Below are positions 15,083 through 22,662 of a stretch of DNA of 32,128 nucleotides, in pieces (the stretch's first letter is position 1; every line of letters begins with the position of its first letter). Where the stretch lies: assembly GCF_003075455.1 (NCBI RefSeq), contig NZ_QDAE01000023.1, positions 1 to 32,128 of the forward strand. Direction: 5' to 3'. The position numbers and the translations under genes were made by a program. This stretch comes from Arthrobacter sp. Bz4 (GTDB lineage: Bacteria > Actinomycetota > Actinomycetes > Actinomycetales > Micrococcaceae). The notes below the pieces were generated by a model. That model did not search any database and was not told the DNA's origin. It saw only the letters and a list, made by a program, of their open reading frames with translations.

Positions 15083-16057
15083 CTAGACCGCGGCGGTCTC
15101 CTCGACCGGCGTGGCATCACGGGAGCGGCGCGGTCGGGAGTTCTTTCGCACGGTGTGCAGCATGTCGACGGTCAGCATCGACAGGGCAATCCAGACCAGC
15201 CCGAACCCGATCCAACGCTCCAACGGCATCTCTTCCTGGAAAACGAAGAGCGCCAACAGGAACTGCAGCACTGGCGCGAGGTATTGGAGAAGCCCAATCG
15301 TGGTCAGCGGCAGCCTCCGGGCTGCGGCGCCGAAGAAGAGCAGCGGGACCGCGGTGATGATGCCCGCCGCGGCCATGATCCAGAAGTGTGCGGGGCCCTC
15401 GGTGAGCACTGTCGCGGATCCCGACACCGTCAGCCAGATCATCACGGCACCCGCGATCGGGGTGAGAACCGCGGTTTCGATACTCAGGCTGGACAGTGCT
15501 CCAACCTTGGAACCCACCCGCTTCTTGACGAACCCGTAGAACCCAAAGGAAAAGGCGAGGGTCAGAGCAATCCACGGCACGTTGCCGTAGCCGATGGCCA
15601 GCACCACCACCGCGATGATGCCAACGCCGACCGCCGCCCACTGCAGCCTGCGGAGCTTCTCCCGCAGCACGACGACGCCGAGCAACACGGACACGATCGG
15701 GTTGATGAAGTAGCCGAGGGCCGCCTCAATCGCGTGGCCGTTGGTGACCCCGTAGGTATACACAAACCAGTTCACAGCGATCAACAGCGCTGCGATCGCC
15801 AGAGTGCCGAGGATTCGTGGGTTCGACGCGGCGGACCACATCGTCCGCCAGGACCTCATCACGGTCAGCAGCAGCGCGCAGAACACCAGGGACCAGAGCA
15901 CACGGTTCGCGACAATCTCGATTGCCGTCGCAGGCAGCAGGATCATGAAGTACAGCGGGAGGAGACCCCAAAGACCGTAGGCGCCGATGCCGTAAAGGAT
16001 GCCCGTCGAGTTTTCGCTTCGGGGCTGGCGCGGGCTGGTGATATCGGTGGGGGTCAC
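15083..16057 (-). CDS. rarD: EamA family transporter RarD
   Basis: A 324-residue inner-membrane protein of the drug/metabolite transporter superfamily. It has ten hydrophobic segments: GILYGIGAYGLWGLLPLYF at the start and the RarD-typical NWFVYTYGVTNGHAIEAALGYFINPIVSVLLG in the middle, with GLLQYLAPVLQFLLALFVFQE near the end. The transported compound is not known (RarD was named for chloramphenicol sensitivity). The reading frame opens with GTG at 16057 and no clear ribosome site is visible. Its 3' end converges with the second stress-protein gene with a 21-nt gap and no evident terminator. Confidence 0.9.
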   Translation of the reverse strand: MTPTDITSPRQPRSENSTGILYGIGAYGLWGLLPLYFMILLPATAIEIVANRVLWSLVFCALLLTVMRSWRTMWSAASNPRILGTLAIAALLIAVNWFVYTYGVTNGHAIEAALGYFINPIVSVLLGVVVLREKLRRLQWAAVGVGIIAVVVLAIGYGNVPWIALTLAFSFGFYGFVKKRVGSKVGALSSLSIETAVLTPIAGAVMIWLTVSGSATVLTEGPAHFWIMAAAGIITAVPLLFFGAAARRLPLTTIGLLQYLAPVLQFLLALFVFQEEMPLERWIGFGLVWIALSMLTVDMLHTVRKNSRPRRSRDATPVEETAAV

Positions 16058-16247
16058 GTGGGCTCAAACGCCGCTGTCTCAGATTTTATTCCACGCTCCT
16101 ACACTTCCAGCCGGATTCCTCTCCGCGCGGCACCGGTCGACGGAGACGGGCATCACAGGTTTAGACTGCATCAGCCGGTGCATTTAGAATAGGAAACTGT
16201 GCGCTAAGTGTACGTTTCGGTTGATCACTAGGGAAGAAGGCCAATCA

Positions 16248-17672
16248 GTGTCCACCTCAGCTGCGGGGCGTCCGCTGCGGGTAGCGATCATCGGTGCCGG
16301 TCCGGCAGGGGTCTACGCTGCCGACATTCTGACGAAGTCCCAGGAGGTTCAGGGCGGTGACTTCGCGGTCAGCATTGACCTCTTTGATCAGCACCCCGCC
16401 CCCTATGGCCTGATTCGCTATGGCGTAGCGCCGGATCACCCGCGCATCAAGGGCATCGTGAACGCGCTGCACAAGGTGCTGGACCGGGGGGACATTCGGT
16501 TCCTGGGAAACATCAATTACGGGCGGGACCTGACGCTGTCCGACTTCCGCAAGTTCTACGACGCAGTCATTTTCTCCACGGGCGCGATCAAGGACGCTGA
16601 ACTGAACATCCCCGGAGTGGACCTTGACGGGTCCTTCGGCGGCGCCGAGTTCGTCTCCTGGTACGACGGTCACCCCGATGTGCCCCGCGACTGGCCACTG
16701 AACGCCACGGAGATAGCGGTGATCGGCAACGGCAACGTTGCCCTCGACGTTGCACGGGTGCTCTCCAAACACGCCGACGACCTGCTGACCACCGAAATCC
16801 CCGACAACGTGTACGCGGGGTTGAAAGCCTCACCCGTCACCGACGTTCACGTGTTCGGCCGCCGTGGTCCAGCCCAGGTGAAGTTCACGCCGCTGGAGCT
16901 GCGCGAACTGTCCCATTCCCGGGACGTGGACATTGTGCTCTACCCGGAGGACTTCGACTTCGACGCCGCCTCCGAACAGCAGATCGCCAGCAACAACCAG
17001 ACCAAGACGATGGTGAAGACCCTCACCAATTGGCTGGTCGACGACGAACCAACAGGTGCCTCCCGACGGCTGCACCTGCATTTCCTGCACTCGCCTGTCG
17101 AGATCACCGATTCACCGGAAACCCCCGGCAAGGTCGCCAACATGAGGTTCGAACGCACCGAGCTCACCGGCGAAGGCACAGTTCGCGGCACCGGCGAGTT
17201 CATCGACTACCCCGTGCAGGCGGTCTACCGTGCGATTGGCTACTTCGGGTCCGAGCTTCCTGAAGTTGGATTCGATAGTCGGCGCGGTGTCATTCCCAAC
17301 GAAGGCGGCCGGGTCATCGACCAGGCGGGCAACCCGGTTCCCGGCATCTACGCCACTGGCTGGATCAAGCGCGGACCGGTGGGCCTGATCGGCCACACCA
17401 AGGGCGACGCGTTGGAGACGATCGGGTTCCTCCTCGAGGACCGCCTGAACCTCCCACCGGCCCAGGACCCATCGGAGCAGGCCATCATCGACCTCCTCAC
17501 CGAGCGGGGGATTCGCTACACCACCTGGGACGGCTGGCTCAAGCTCGACGCCCATGAACTGAAGTTGGGCGCCAACTTTGTGCACGACGGCGGCGCCAAT
17601 GCGGAGCTCGTCAGGGAACGTGTCAAGGTGGTCCCCCGGGACGAGATGATAGCCATCTCTCGGGACGAGTAG
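16248..17672 (+). CDS. fprA: FAD ferredoxin/NADP+ reductase, FprA type
   Basis: Transfers electrons between NADPH and ferredoxin or partner enzymes such as P450s. The 474 residues show the FAD fold VAIIGAGPAGVYAADIL near the start, the adrenodoxin-reductase-type segment DLFDQHPAPYGLIRYGVAPDHPRIKG, an NADP fold VIGNGNVALDVARVL (about residue 160) and the GWIKRGPVGLIGHTKGDA segment near 385. Closest known relatives are mycobacterial FprA and mitochondrial adrenodoxin reductase. The GTG at 16248 is preceded by GAAGAAGG seven bases away, so it is preferred to an in-frame TTG at 16221. It stands alone; the partner ferredoxin is not in the window. A minisatellite lies 64 bp past its stop. Confidence 0.9.
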   Translation: MSTSAAGRPLRVAIIGAGPAGVYAADILTKSQEVQGGDFAVSIDLFDQHPAPYGLIRYGVAPDHPRIKGIVNALHKVLDRGDIRFLGNINYGRDLTLSDFRKFYDAVIFSTGAIKDAELNIPGVDLDGSFGGAEFVSWYDGHPDVPRDWPLNATEIAVIGNGNVALDVARVLSKHADDLLTTEIPDNVYAGLKASPVTDVHVFGRRGPAQVKFTPLELRELSHSRDVDIVLYPEDFDFDAASEQQIASNNQTKTMVKTLTNWLVDDEPTGASRRLHLHFLHSPVEITDSPETPGKVANMRFERTELTGEGTVRGTGEFIDYPVQAVYRAIGYFGSELPEVGFDSRRGVIPNEGGRVIDQAGNPVPGIYATGWIKRGPVGLIGHTKGDALETIGFLLEDRLNLPPAQDPSEQAIIDLLTERGIRYTTWDGWLKLDAHELKLGANFVHDGGANAELVRERVKVVPRDEMIAISRDE

Positions 17673-17735
17673 GTCCGCAGAAGAGCTGCGCCGCGGCCGG
17701 GATCGGACGACGGCGACGGGTCCCTGGCTGTGTTC

Positions 17736-17810
17736 AACTCGCTTCGCCCAGCCTGGCTCCGCCCAGCCTGGCTCCGCCCAGCCTGGCTCCGACCAGCCTC
17801 GCTCCGCCCA
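17736..17810. repeat. 15-bp tandem repeat, about five copies
   Basis: Copies of GCCTGGCTCCGCCCA: two perfect (17751-17780), then GACCA and GCCTCG variants, and a degraded first copy from 17736. It lies in the 168-bp gap between fprA and the lipoprotein gene. The period divides by three, but no start or ribosome site precedes it. Confidence 0.85.
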
Positions 17811-17828
17811 ACCTTGTTGTGTCGCGCC

Positions 17829-17834
17829 TAGACT
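17829..17834 (+). promoter_or_regulatory. -10 box, leaderless lipoprotein start
   Basis: TAGACT ends 6 nt before the ATG at 17841, and there is no ribosome site. It favours that ATG over the in-frame GTG at 17835. Confidence 0.5.
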
Positions 17835-17840
17835 GTGGCA

Positions 17841-18260
17841 ATGACACGTCAGATCCTCTGCTTCGCCTTCGCCCTGACCGGGGTGGTGCTCACCGTCGGT
17901 TGCAGCGGCCCGTCCCCTCAGCCCGACAGCGGTGACCAGCCCTTCGCTACCTACAGTCAGTCGGGTGCGAGCGGCGACGGTGCGGGAATCGCTGGTCGCC
18001 TGATTCTGGAAGACGGCTGTGTCTACTTGATCAGCCCGGAATTCTCGGGGCGGTGGGTTCCCGTGTTTCGCGCCGAAGCCAATCCTGAGTGGCGTGATGG
18101 CACCCTGGTCTTCGATGGCGAGGAGTACGCGGCGGACCAGACCGTCGGCCTCGGCGGAAGCGGTTGGGAGGGCAGCGAGGACCCGCTGACCATTCCTGAA
18201 TCCTGTGATGACTCACCGCGGTGGACCACCTGGACGGTCGGGCCCGGGGACGCCCTCTAA
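17841..18260 (+). CDS. Small putative lipoprotein
   Basis: A 139-residue exported protein of unknown function. The signal peptide MTRQILCFAFALTGVVLTVG leads to a lipobox VLTVGC with acceptor C21, followed by a polar spacer (SGPSPQPDSGDQ). The mature part is acidic and beta-rich (RLILEDGCVYLISPEFSGRW, then FDGEEYAADQTVGLGG), with two further cysteines, in EDGC and ESCD, that could pair. No family is recognised with confidence. The start was set at the ATG because of a -10-like TAGACT 6 nt upstream. It stands as a single gene between fprA and the GAF regulator, with a hairpin after its stop. Confidence 0.75.
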   Translation: MTRQILCFAFALTGVVLTVGCSGPSPQPDSGDQPFATYSQSGASGDGAGIAGRLILEDGCVYLISPEFSGRWVPVFRAEANPEWRDGTLVFDGEEYAADQTVGLGGSGWEGSEDPLTIPESCDDSPRWTTWTVGPGDAL

Positions 18261-18281
18261 CGTCCCAGCGGTCGCCTCCCC

Positions 18282-18309
18282 GGGGCATTTCGCCACGCCG
18301 AAATGCGCC
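18282..18309 (+). terminator. Hairpin after lipoprotein gene
   Basis: GCATTTCG (18285-18292) pairs with CGAAATGC (18299-18306) over a 6-nt loop, plus two G-C pairs past a mismatch. No T-run follows. It starts 22 nt beyond the stop. Confidence 0.45.
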
Positions 18310-18429
18310 GCCAAACCCTGTGTCAATATCCTGTTCCGGAAACTCCTCGACAACACCCGCGACAGACGGGCGCCGACGGCACTAGACTGATGCCACCCCA
18401 CCGGCGGGGAGACCAGAAGCGGGGTGTCG

Positions 18430-19737
18430 ATGACGCAGCAGCAACTGCCGATTCCGGGGGGACTCACGTCGAGATCCCTTCAGCAGTGCGCCCACCGTGC
18501 TCACGAGCGGCTCGGCAGCGCGCCGCCCTCGGGCGTGCGCACACTGGTGGGCGAATCCTGGCTGCGTTCCCTGAAACACTTTCCCGATCCAGACGCCGCT
18601 CAGGCGCCCCTGTTTTACAGCGATGAAGAGCTTGATGCGTACCGTAGAGGCCACCCCCTGGCGGCGGTACTGCCGATTATCCGGAAGCTGCTGGTGCAAC
18701 CCAGCGCTGACAGCGGATTGCTGGTGGCGGTCGGCGACGCAAATGGTCGGCTGCTCTGGGTCGAGGGCGATCGGGACCTGCGCCGGCGTGCTGAGGGAAT
18801 GATGTTCGTCGCGGGGTCGGACTGGTCGGAGGCTGCCGTAGGCACAAGCGCCCCCGGCACGGCGCTGGCCCTCGGGAGGAGCGTCCAGATTGCTGGGGCG
18901 GAGCATTTCAGTCCCCAGGCTCACCACTGGAGTTGCACAGCGGTCCCCGTCCATGATCCGGATTCGGGGATGGTGCTCGGCGTTGTGGACATTACCGGCA
19001 CCGACGACGCTGTGGCAGTACACACGCTGTCTTTGGTCGAAGCGACTGTCGCTGCCGCTGAGGCGCATCTGAGCCTGCACCGGCTGCAGGATCAGCAACC
19101 AGCGCGAAAACTCCCCGCAACAAAAACGAATGCTGTCGACCGGGAGGGCCTGCAGATACTGGGACAGGACCGCGGGGTTGTCCACCTGGGACGTAAATCG
19201 GTGGAACTCAGTGCACGGCATGCGGAACTCATCACCCTGCTCGCCCTGCATCCGGCTGGCCTCAGCGCCGAACAGCTCGCCGTAATGGCCTACCCGGAGC
19301 ATGTGTCAGTCACCACCGTGCGCGCTGAGATGCTGCGGCTGCGGCGCGCCCTCTCCTCCCACCTACCGTCGCTGGTTCCGCGCTCCCGGCCGTACCGGCT
19401 ACCCCGAGAGTTGCCCGTCGATGCATCGCAGGTGCTGGATTACCTGCAACGCGGCGCCCACCGGATGGCACTCAACCTGTACCGAGGGCCAGTCCTGCCA
19501 AGGTCCGAGGCGCCGTTTATCGTGAGGCTCCGTACCGAAGTCAGTTCCCTGCTCCGCGAAGCCGTCCTGACCGATGGCGCCGTCGACGCCGTCCTGCAGT
19601 ATCTTCAGTTGCCCGAGGCCGCCGACGACGCCGAGGCGTGGACTGCCGCCCTGAAAGTGCTTCCGCCGCGGTCGCCGCGGCGGGCATCCGTCGTCGCGCA
19701 CGTTGAACGGCTCGAGGCGGAACTCAGTCTTTCCTGA
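18430..19737 (+). CDS. GAF domain transcriptional regulator with winged helix
   Basis: A 435-residue regulator with an AcoR-like N-terminal part: an opening GVRTLVGESWLRSL segment of the sigma54-activator type, a GAF domain (about 85-215, with GTSAPGTALALGRSVQIAGA and the GVVDITG stretch), but no AAA+ domain. Instead a C-terminal winged helix (about 255-310: LSARHAELITLLALHPAGLS, then AEQLAVMAYPEHVSVTTVRA) binds DNA. A short GC-rich tail follows. It precedes the aldehyde dehydrogenase-DUF779 pair by 125 nt on the same strand; this trio recurs in actinobacteria, so it is the likely activator of the aldehyde/alcohol oxidation genes. The ATG at 18430 has GCGGGG about 5 nt upstream; a GTG at 18424 would add two residues. 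Confidence 0.82.
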   Translation: MTQQQLPIPGGLTSRSLQQCAHRAHERLGSAPPSGVRTLVGESWLRSLKHFPDPDAAQAPLFYSDEELDAYRRGHPLAAVLPIIRKLLVQPSADSGLLVAVGDANGRLLWVEGDRDLRRRAEGMMFVAGSDWSEAAVGTSAPGTALALGRSVQIAGAEHFSPQAHHWSCTAVPVHDPDSGMVLGVVDITGTDDAVAVHTLSLVEATVAAAEAHLSLHRLQDQQPARKLPATKTNAVDREGLQILGQDRGVVHLGRKSVELSARHAELITLLALHPAGLSAEQLAVMAYPEHVSVTTVRAEMLRLRRALSSHLPSLVPRSRPYRLPRELPVDASQVLDYLQRGAHRMALNLYRGPVLPRSEAPFIVRLRTEVSSLLREAVLTDGAVDAVLQYLQLPEAADDAEAWTAALKVLPPRSPRRASVVAHVERLEAELSLS

Positions 19738-19778
19738 CTGACGGACCGACCGGTCTGCGGGCTGGGTGCAGGGGCCTG

Positions 19779-19796
19779 GTGCAACCTTCGTGCAAC
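19779..19796. promoter_or_regulatory. Direct repeat GTGCAAC, candidate activator site
   Basis: GTGCAAC occurs at 19779-19785 and 19790-19796, 11 bp apart, or one helical turn. The pair lies 12 bp upstream of a TACACT -10 candidate (19808-19813), where an activator would bind. The complement GTTGCAC recurs upstream of the TetR gene at 21930. Confidence 0.45.
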
Positions 19797-19812
19797 TTAT
19801 GCGTACCTACAC

Positions 19813-19846
19813 TTCGAAAACACGACGACGACGTCCTGTTTTCGAA
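19813..19846. repeat. 10-bp inverted repeat in aldehyde dehydrogenase leader
   Basis: TTCGAAAACA (19813-19822) and TGTTTTCGAA (19837-19846) are perfect inverted arms with a 14-nt centre; each arm also contains the palindrome TTCGAA. The second arm ends four bases before the ribosome site AAGGAG (19851-19856). If transcription starts near the TACACT box, all or part of it is in the mRNA leader. Confidence 0.7.
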
Positions 19847-19862
19847 CCCAAGGAGTTAAACA

Positions 19863-21386
19863 ATGACTGTTTACGCCCAGCCCGGCCAAGATGGATCCAA
19901 GATAACGTTCAAGCCACGTTACGAAAACTGGATTGGCGGTGAATGGGTGGCCCCCATTAAGGGGCAGTACTTCGAAAATATCTCTCCAGTCAATGGCAAA
20001 GCCTTCTGTGAGGTTGCGCGGGGCACCGCCGAGGACATCGAGCTGGCCCTCGACGCCGCCCACAAGGCTGCCCCCGGGTGGGGCAAGACGTCAGTGGCTG
20101 AGCGCGCAGCGATCCTCAACCGGGTAGCGGACCGGATCGAGGAGAACCTGGAAATGCTGGCGGTCGCCGAAACCTGGGACAACGGCAAGCCCATCCGGGA
20201 GGTGCTCGCCGCTGACCTCCCGCTCGCAGCGGATCACTTCCGCTACTTTGCCAGCGCTGTCCGCGCACAGGAGGGGCGCCTGTCCCAGCTGGACGACAAC
20301 ATGACCGCCTACCATTACCACGAGCCACTCGGCGTGGTAGGTCAGATCATCCCCTGGAACTTCCCGATCCTGATGGCCACCTGGAAACTTGCCCCCGCGC
20401 TGGCCGCAGGAAACGCCGTCGTCCTCAAGCCAGCCGAGCAGACGCCGACGTCGATCCTGGTGCTGATGGAGCTGCTCAGCGATATCCTGCCCCCGGGAGT
20501 GCTCAACGTGGTGAACGGTTTCGGTGTGGAGGCTGGCAAGCCACTTGCGTCGTCGAAGCGGATCCGGAAGATCGCGTTTACCGGTGAAACGACCACCGGC
20601 CGGTTGATCAGCCAGTACGCGAGTCAGAACCTCATCCCGGTCACCCTGGAACTCGGCGGGAAGAGCCCCAACATCTTCTTCGGCGATGTTGCCGACAAGA
20701 AGGACGCGTTCTATGACAAGGCCCTTGAAGGGTTCGCACTCTTCGCGTTCAACCAGGGCGAAGTATGCACCTGTCCTTCCCGGGCGCTGATCCAGGACTC
20801 GATGTATGACTCCTTTATGGCCGACGCCCTCGCGAGGACCGAGAAAATGGTGCAGGGCAACCCGCTGGACACGAACACCCAGGTCGGCGCCCAGGCATCC
20901 AATGACCAACTGGAAAAGATCCTCTCCTACTTCGATATCGGCAGGCAGGAAGGGGCGAAAATCCTCACCGGTGGTGAACGGATCACCCTCGACGGCGACC
21001 TCTCGGAAGGCTTCTATGTAAAGCCGACCATTTTCGAGGGCACCAACTCCATGCGGGTGTTCCAGGAAGAGATTTTTGGACCCGTTGTGTCGGTCACCCG
21101 CTTCAGCGACTACACCGAAGCAATGCAGATCGCCAACGACACCCTCTACGGGCTCGGCGCTGGTGTCTGGTCCCGCAACGGGAATGTCGCCTACCGTGCC
21201 GGCCGCGAGATCCAGGCCGGACGGGTCTGGGTGAACAACTACCACGCCTACCCTGCCGGGGCTGCGTTCGGTGGCTACAAGTCCTCGGGCATCGGCCGTG
21301 AAAACCACACGATGATGCTTGACCACTACCAGCAGACCAAGAACCTGTTGGTCAGCTACAGCGAAGACAAGCTGGGCTTCTTTTAA
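19863..21386 (+). CDS. Aldehyde dehydrogenase, ExaC/AldB-like
   Basis: A 507-residue NAD+-dependent aldehyde dehydrogenase, probably acting on acetaldehyde or other short aldehydes. It has [22 protein letters not shown], the base E263 in LELGGKSPN and the nucleophile C302 in [12 protein letters not shown], followed by a second Cys at 304. The loop between E263 and C302 is longer than in the aminobutyraldehyde dehydrogenase of this window and matches the ExaC/acetaldehyde branch. AAGGAG precedes its ATG by seven bases. It is followed by a DUF779 gene and preceded by a GAF regulator. It might also serve succinic semialdehyde for the GABA pathway, but the family does not favour that. Confidence 0.9.
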   Translation: MTVYAQPGQDGSKITFKPRYENWIGGEWVAPIKGQYFENISPVNGKAFCEVARGTAEDIELALDAAHKAAPGWGKTSVAERAAILNRVADRIEENLEMLAVAETWDNGKPIREVLAADLPLAADHFRYFASAVRAQEGRLSQLDDNMTAYHYHEPLGVVGQIIPWNFPILMATWKLAPALAAGNAVVLKPAEQTPTSILVLMELLSDILPPGVLNVVNGFGVEAGKPLASSKRIRKIAFTGETTTGRLISQYASQNLIPVTLELGGKSPNIFFGDVADKKDAFYDKALEGFALFAFNQGEVCTCPSRALIQDSMYDSFMADALARTEKMVQGNPLDTNTQVGAQASNDQLEKILSYFDIGRQEGAKILTGGERITLDGDLSEGFYVKPTIFEGTNSMRVFQEEIFGPVVSVTRFSDYTEAMQIANDTLYGLGAGVWSRNGNVAYRAGREIQAGRVWVNNYHAYPAGAAFGGYKSSGIGRENHTMMLDHYQQTKNLLVSYSEDKLGFF

Positions 21387-21413
21387 GGAGCGGCGATTCC
21401 TGAAGGAGCGATG

Positions 21414-21806
21414 ATGACAGTCGAAGCCACCGTAGAGCTGCCCGGGGAAGATTTCTCGCGGGTAGCGCTCACGGAGTCAGCGGTGGAACTGCTGAGGAAG
21501 CTGTGGGATCTTCACGGACCCCTGATGTTTCACCAATCGGGTGGCTGCTGTGATGGGTCCTCGCCAATGTGTTACCCGGCGGATGACTTTATTACGGCGG
21601 AAGCCGATGTGCTGCTCGGAGTCCTCAACGTCGGTGAGGGGGCCGAAGCCGCCCAGCTGATCGAGTTCTGGATGTCCCGTGAACAGTTCGAGTACTGGCG
21701 GCACACGCACCTCACGGTCGATGTGGTCCCAGGGCGGGGGAGCGGGTTCTCCGTCGAAGCTCCGGAAGGAGTCCGGTTCCTGATCCGGTCCCGGCTGATG
21801 TCCTGA
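21414..21806 (+). CDS. DUF779 family protein
   Basis: A 130-residue cytoplasmic protein of a family that regularly follows ExaC-type aldehyde dehydrogenases in actinobacteria and proteobacteria; its role is unknown. The family core is visible as MFHQSGGCCDGSSPMCYP, a Cys cluster near residues 45-52 that might bind metal or a thiol, and the middle part FWMSREQFEYWRHTHLTVDVV. The AAGGAG at 21403-21408 is 5 nt before the ATG at 21414 and 2 nt before an in-frame ATG at 21411; the first was chosen. A 14-bp terminator hairpin follows immediately. Confidence 0.88.
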   Translation: MTVEATVELPGEDFSRVALTESAVELLRKLWDLHGPLMFHQSGGCCDGSSPMCYPADDFITAEADVLLGVLNVGEGAEAAQLIEFWMSREQFEYWRHTHLTVDVVPGRGSGFSVEAPEGVRFLIRSRLMS

Positions 21807-21808
21807 CC

Positions 21809-21844
21809 AGCTGTCCGGCCCATCTTCACGTGGGCCGGACAGCT
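21809..21844 (+). terminator. Hairpin terminator after DUF779 gene
   Basis: AGCTGTCCGGCCCA (21809-21822) pairs perfectly with TGGGCCGGACAGCT (21831-21844) over an 8-nt loop, starting 2 nt after the stop. No T-run follows. Confidence 0.88.
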
Positions 21845-21876
21845 TCAGCAGGCCCATCACGGGTGAACGTGATGAG

Positions 21877-21923
21877 TTGCACACCGAATCTGGTTGCACA
21901 GAATGCAAAATTGCACTTAGTGT
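21877..21923 (+). promoter_or_regulatory. TetR promoter-operator with TTGCAC repeats
   Basis: TTGCAC occurs three times exactly 17 bp apart (21877, 21894, 21911). The second can serve as -35 for TAGTGT (21918-21923) with an 18-nt spacer; TAGTGT ends 6 nt before the GTG at 21930. Two overlapping inverted repeats, TTGCA-CAGAA-TGCAA (21894-21908) and TGCAA-AA-TTGCA (21904-21915), cover the spacer, a fitting place for autorepression. Confidence 0.6.
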
Positions 21924-21929
21924 AACAAT

Positions 21930-22574
21930 GTGAATGATCCAACCGTAGCGATGAGTGCCGTCCTCGCGGGTACGCCCGGGCGGCGCGAGCAAAACAAGCT
22001 CGACACCCGAAGGGCCATCGCCGTATCCGCGCTCGAGTTTGCCCGCACCCACGGGCTGGGCAACTTCACCGTGGATCAGGTAGCCGCCGAAGCAGGCGTG
22101 TCACGCCGCACCTTCTTCAACTACTTCCACAGCGCCGAAGAGGCGCTCACCACTTCCACTGATGCCTTTCTCGAACTGGCTGCCGCCGAATTCATGGCCA
22201 GGCCAGCGGACGAGCCCCTCTTTGACGCCATGATCGCGGCGCTCGCGGCCATTGCCAAGACCGAGAATCTCAGCGTCTGCGGGGAACTCTTCCGGATGGC
22301 CGAGGAAAGTCCCGAACTGATGCGCAGTCAACTGCATGCCTGGGAGCGAGCCGAAACCCGGATCCGCCAGGCGGTCAACGAACGACTGGGCGGCAACCTC
22401 GATCCCCTCTACCTGCTCGCGCTCGTTGGTGCTGTGCTCTCCTGCGTCAAGGCCGCAATGCAGGTATGGGCCGCCGCATCCAATGCACCACCCGCCGATT
22501 CAGCGAGTGAACTGGAAGACCAGATTGTCGGCGCCCTCTCGATGTTGCGCGACGGATTCAGTAACCCCAGCTAA
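21930..22574 (+). CDS. TetR family regulator of MMPL exporter
   Basis: A 214-residue repressor-type protein. The helix-turn-helix spans about residues 25-70 (RRAIAVSALEFARTHGLGNF, then TVDQVAAEAGVSRRTFFNYFHS), with the FFNYF recognition-helix end common in this group; the C-terminal part is an all-helical ligand domain. The GTG at 21930 is preceded by TAGTGT at leaderless distance and overlapping inverted repeats; an ATG eight codons on is the alternative start. The MMPL transporter begins 88 nt after its stop on the same strand, an arrangement in which the TetR usually represses itself and the pump. Confidence 0.88.
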   Translation: MNDPTVAMSAVLAGTPGRREQNKLDTRRAIAVSALEFARTHGLGNFTVDQVAAEAGVSRRTFFNYFHSAEEALTTSTDAFLELAAAEFMARPADEPLFDAMIAALAAIAKTENLSVCGELFRMAEESPELMRSQLHAWERAETRIRQAVNERLGGNLDPLYLLALVGAVLSCVKAAMQVWAAASNAPPADSASELEDQIVGALSMLRDGFSNPS

Positions 22575-22662
22575 GCCGGCCGCAACCGCCAGGCCGATCA
22601 ACGCCGACCGGTCCGCCCACCCTTATTGCTTTCCAACAACCGAACGAACCGAGGAACACTTC

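Noticed and set aside
15155..16192. Plus-strand 345-residue ORF
   Set aside because: Antisense of rarD with His/Arg/Glu-rich composition and no domain.
20091..21326. Minus-strand 411-residue ORF
   Set aside because: Antisense of the aldehyde dehydrogenase, whose motifs are all intact on the other strand.
22336..22662. N-terminal extension of the MMPL gene
   Set aside because: It overlaps the TetR gene out of frame; a ribosome site and the membrane-helix opening put the start at 22663.
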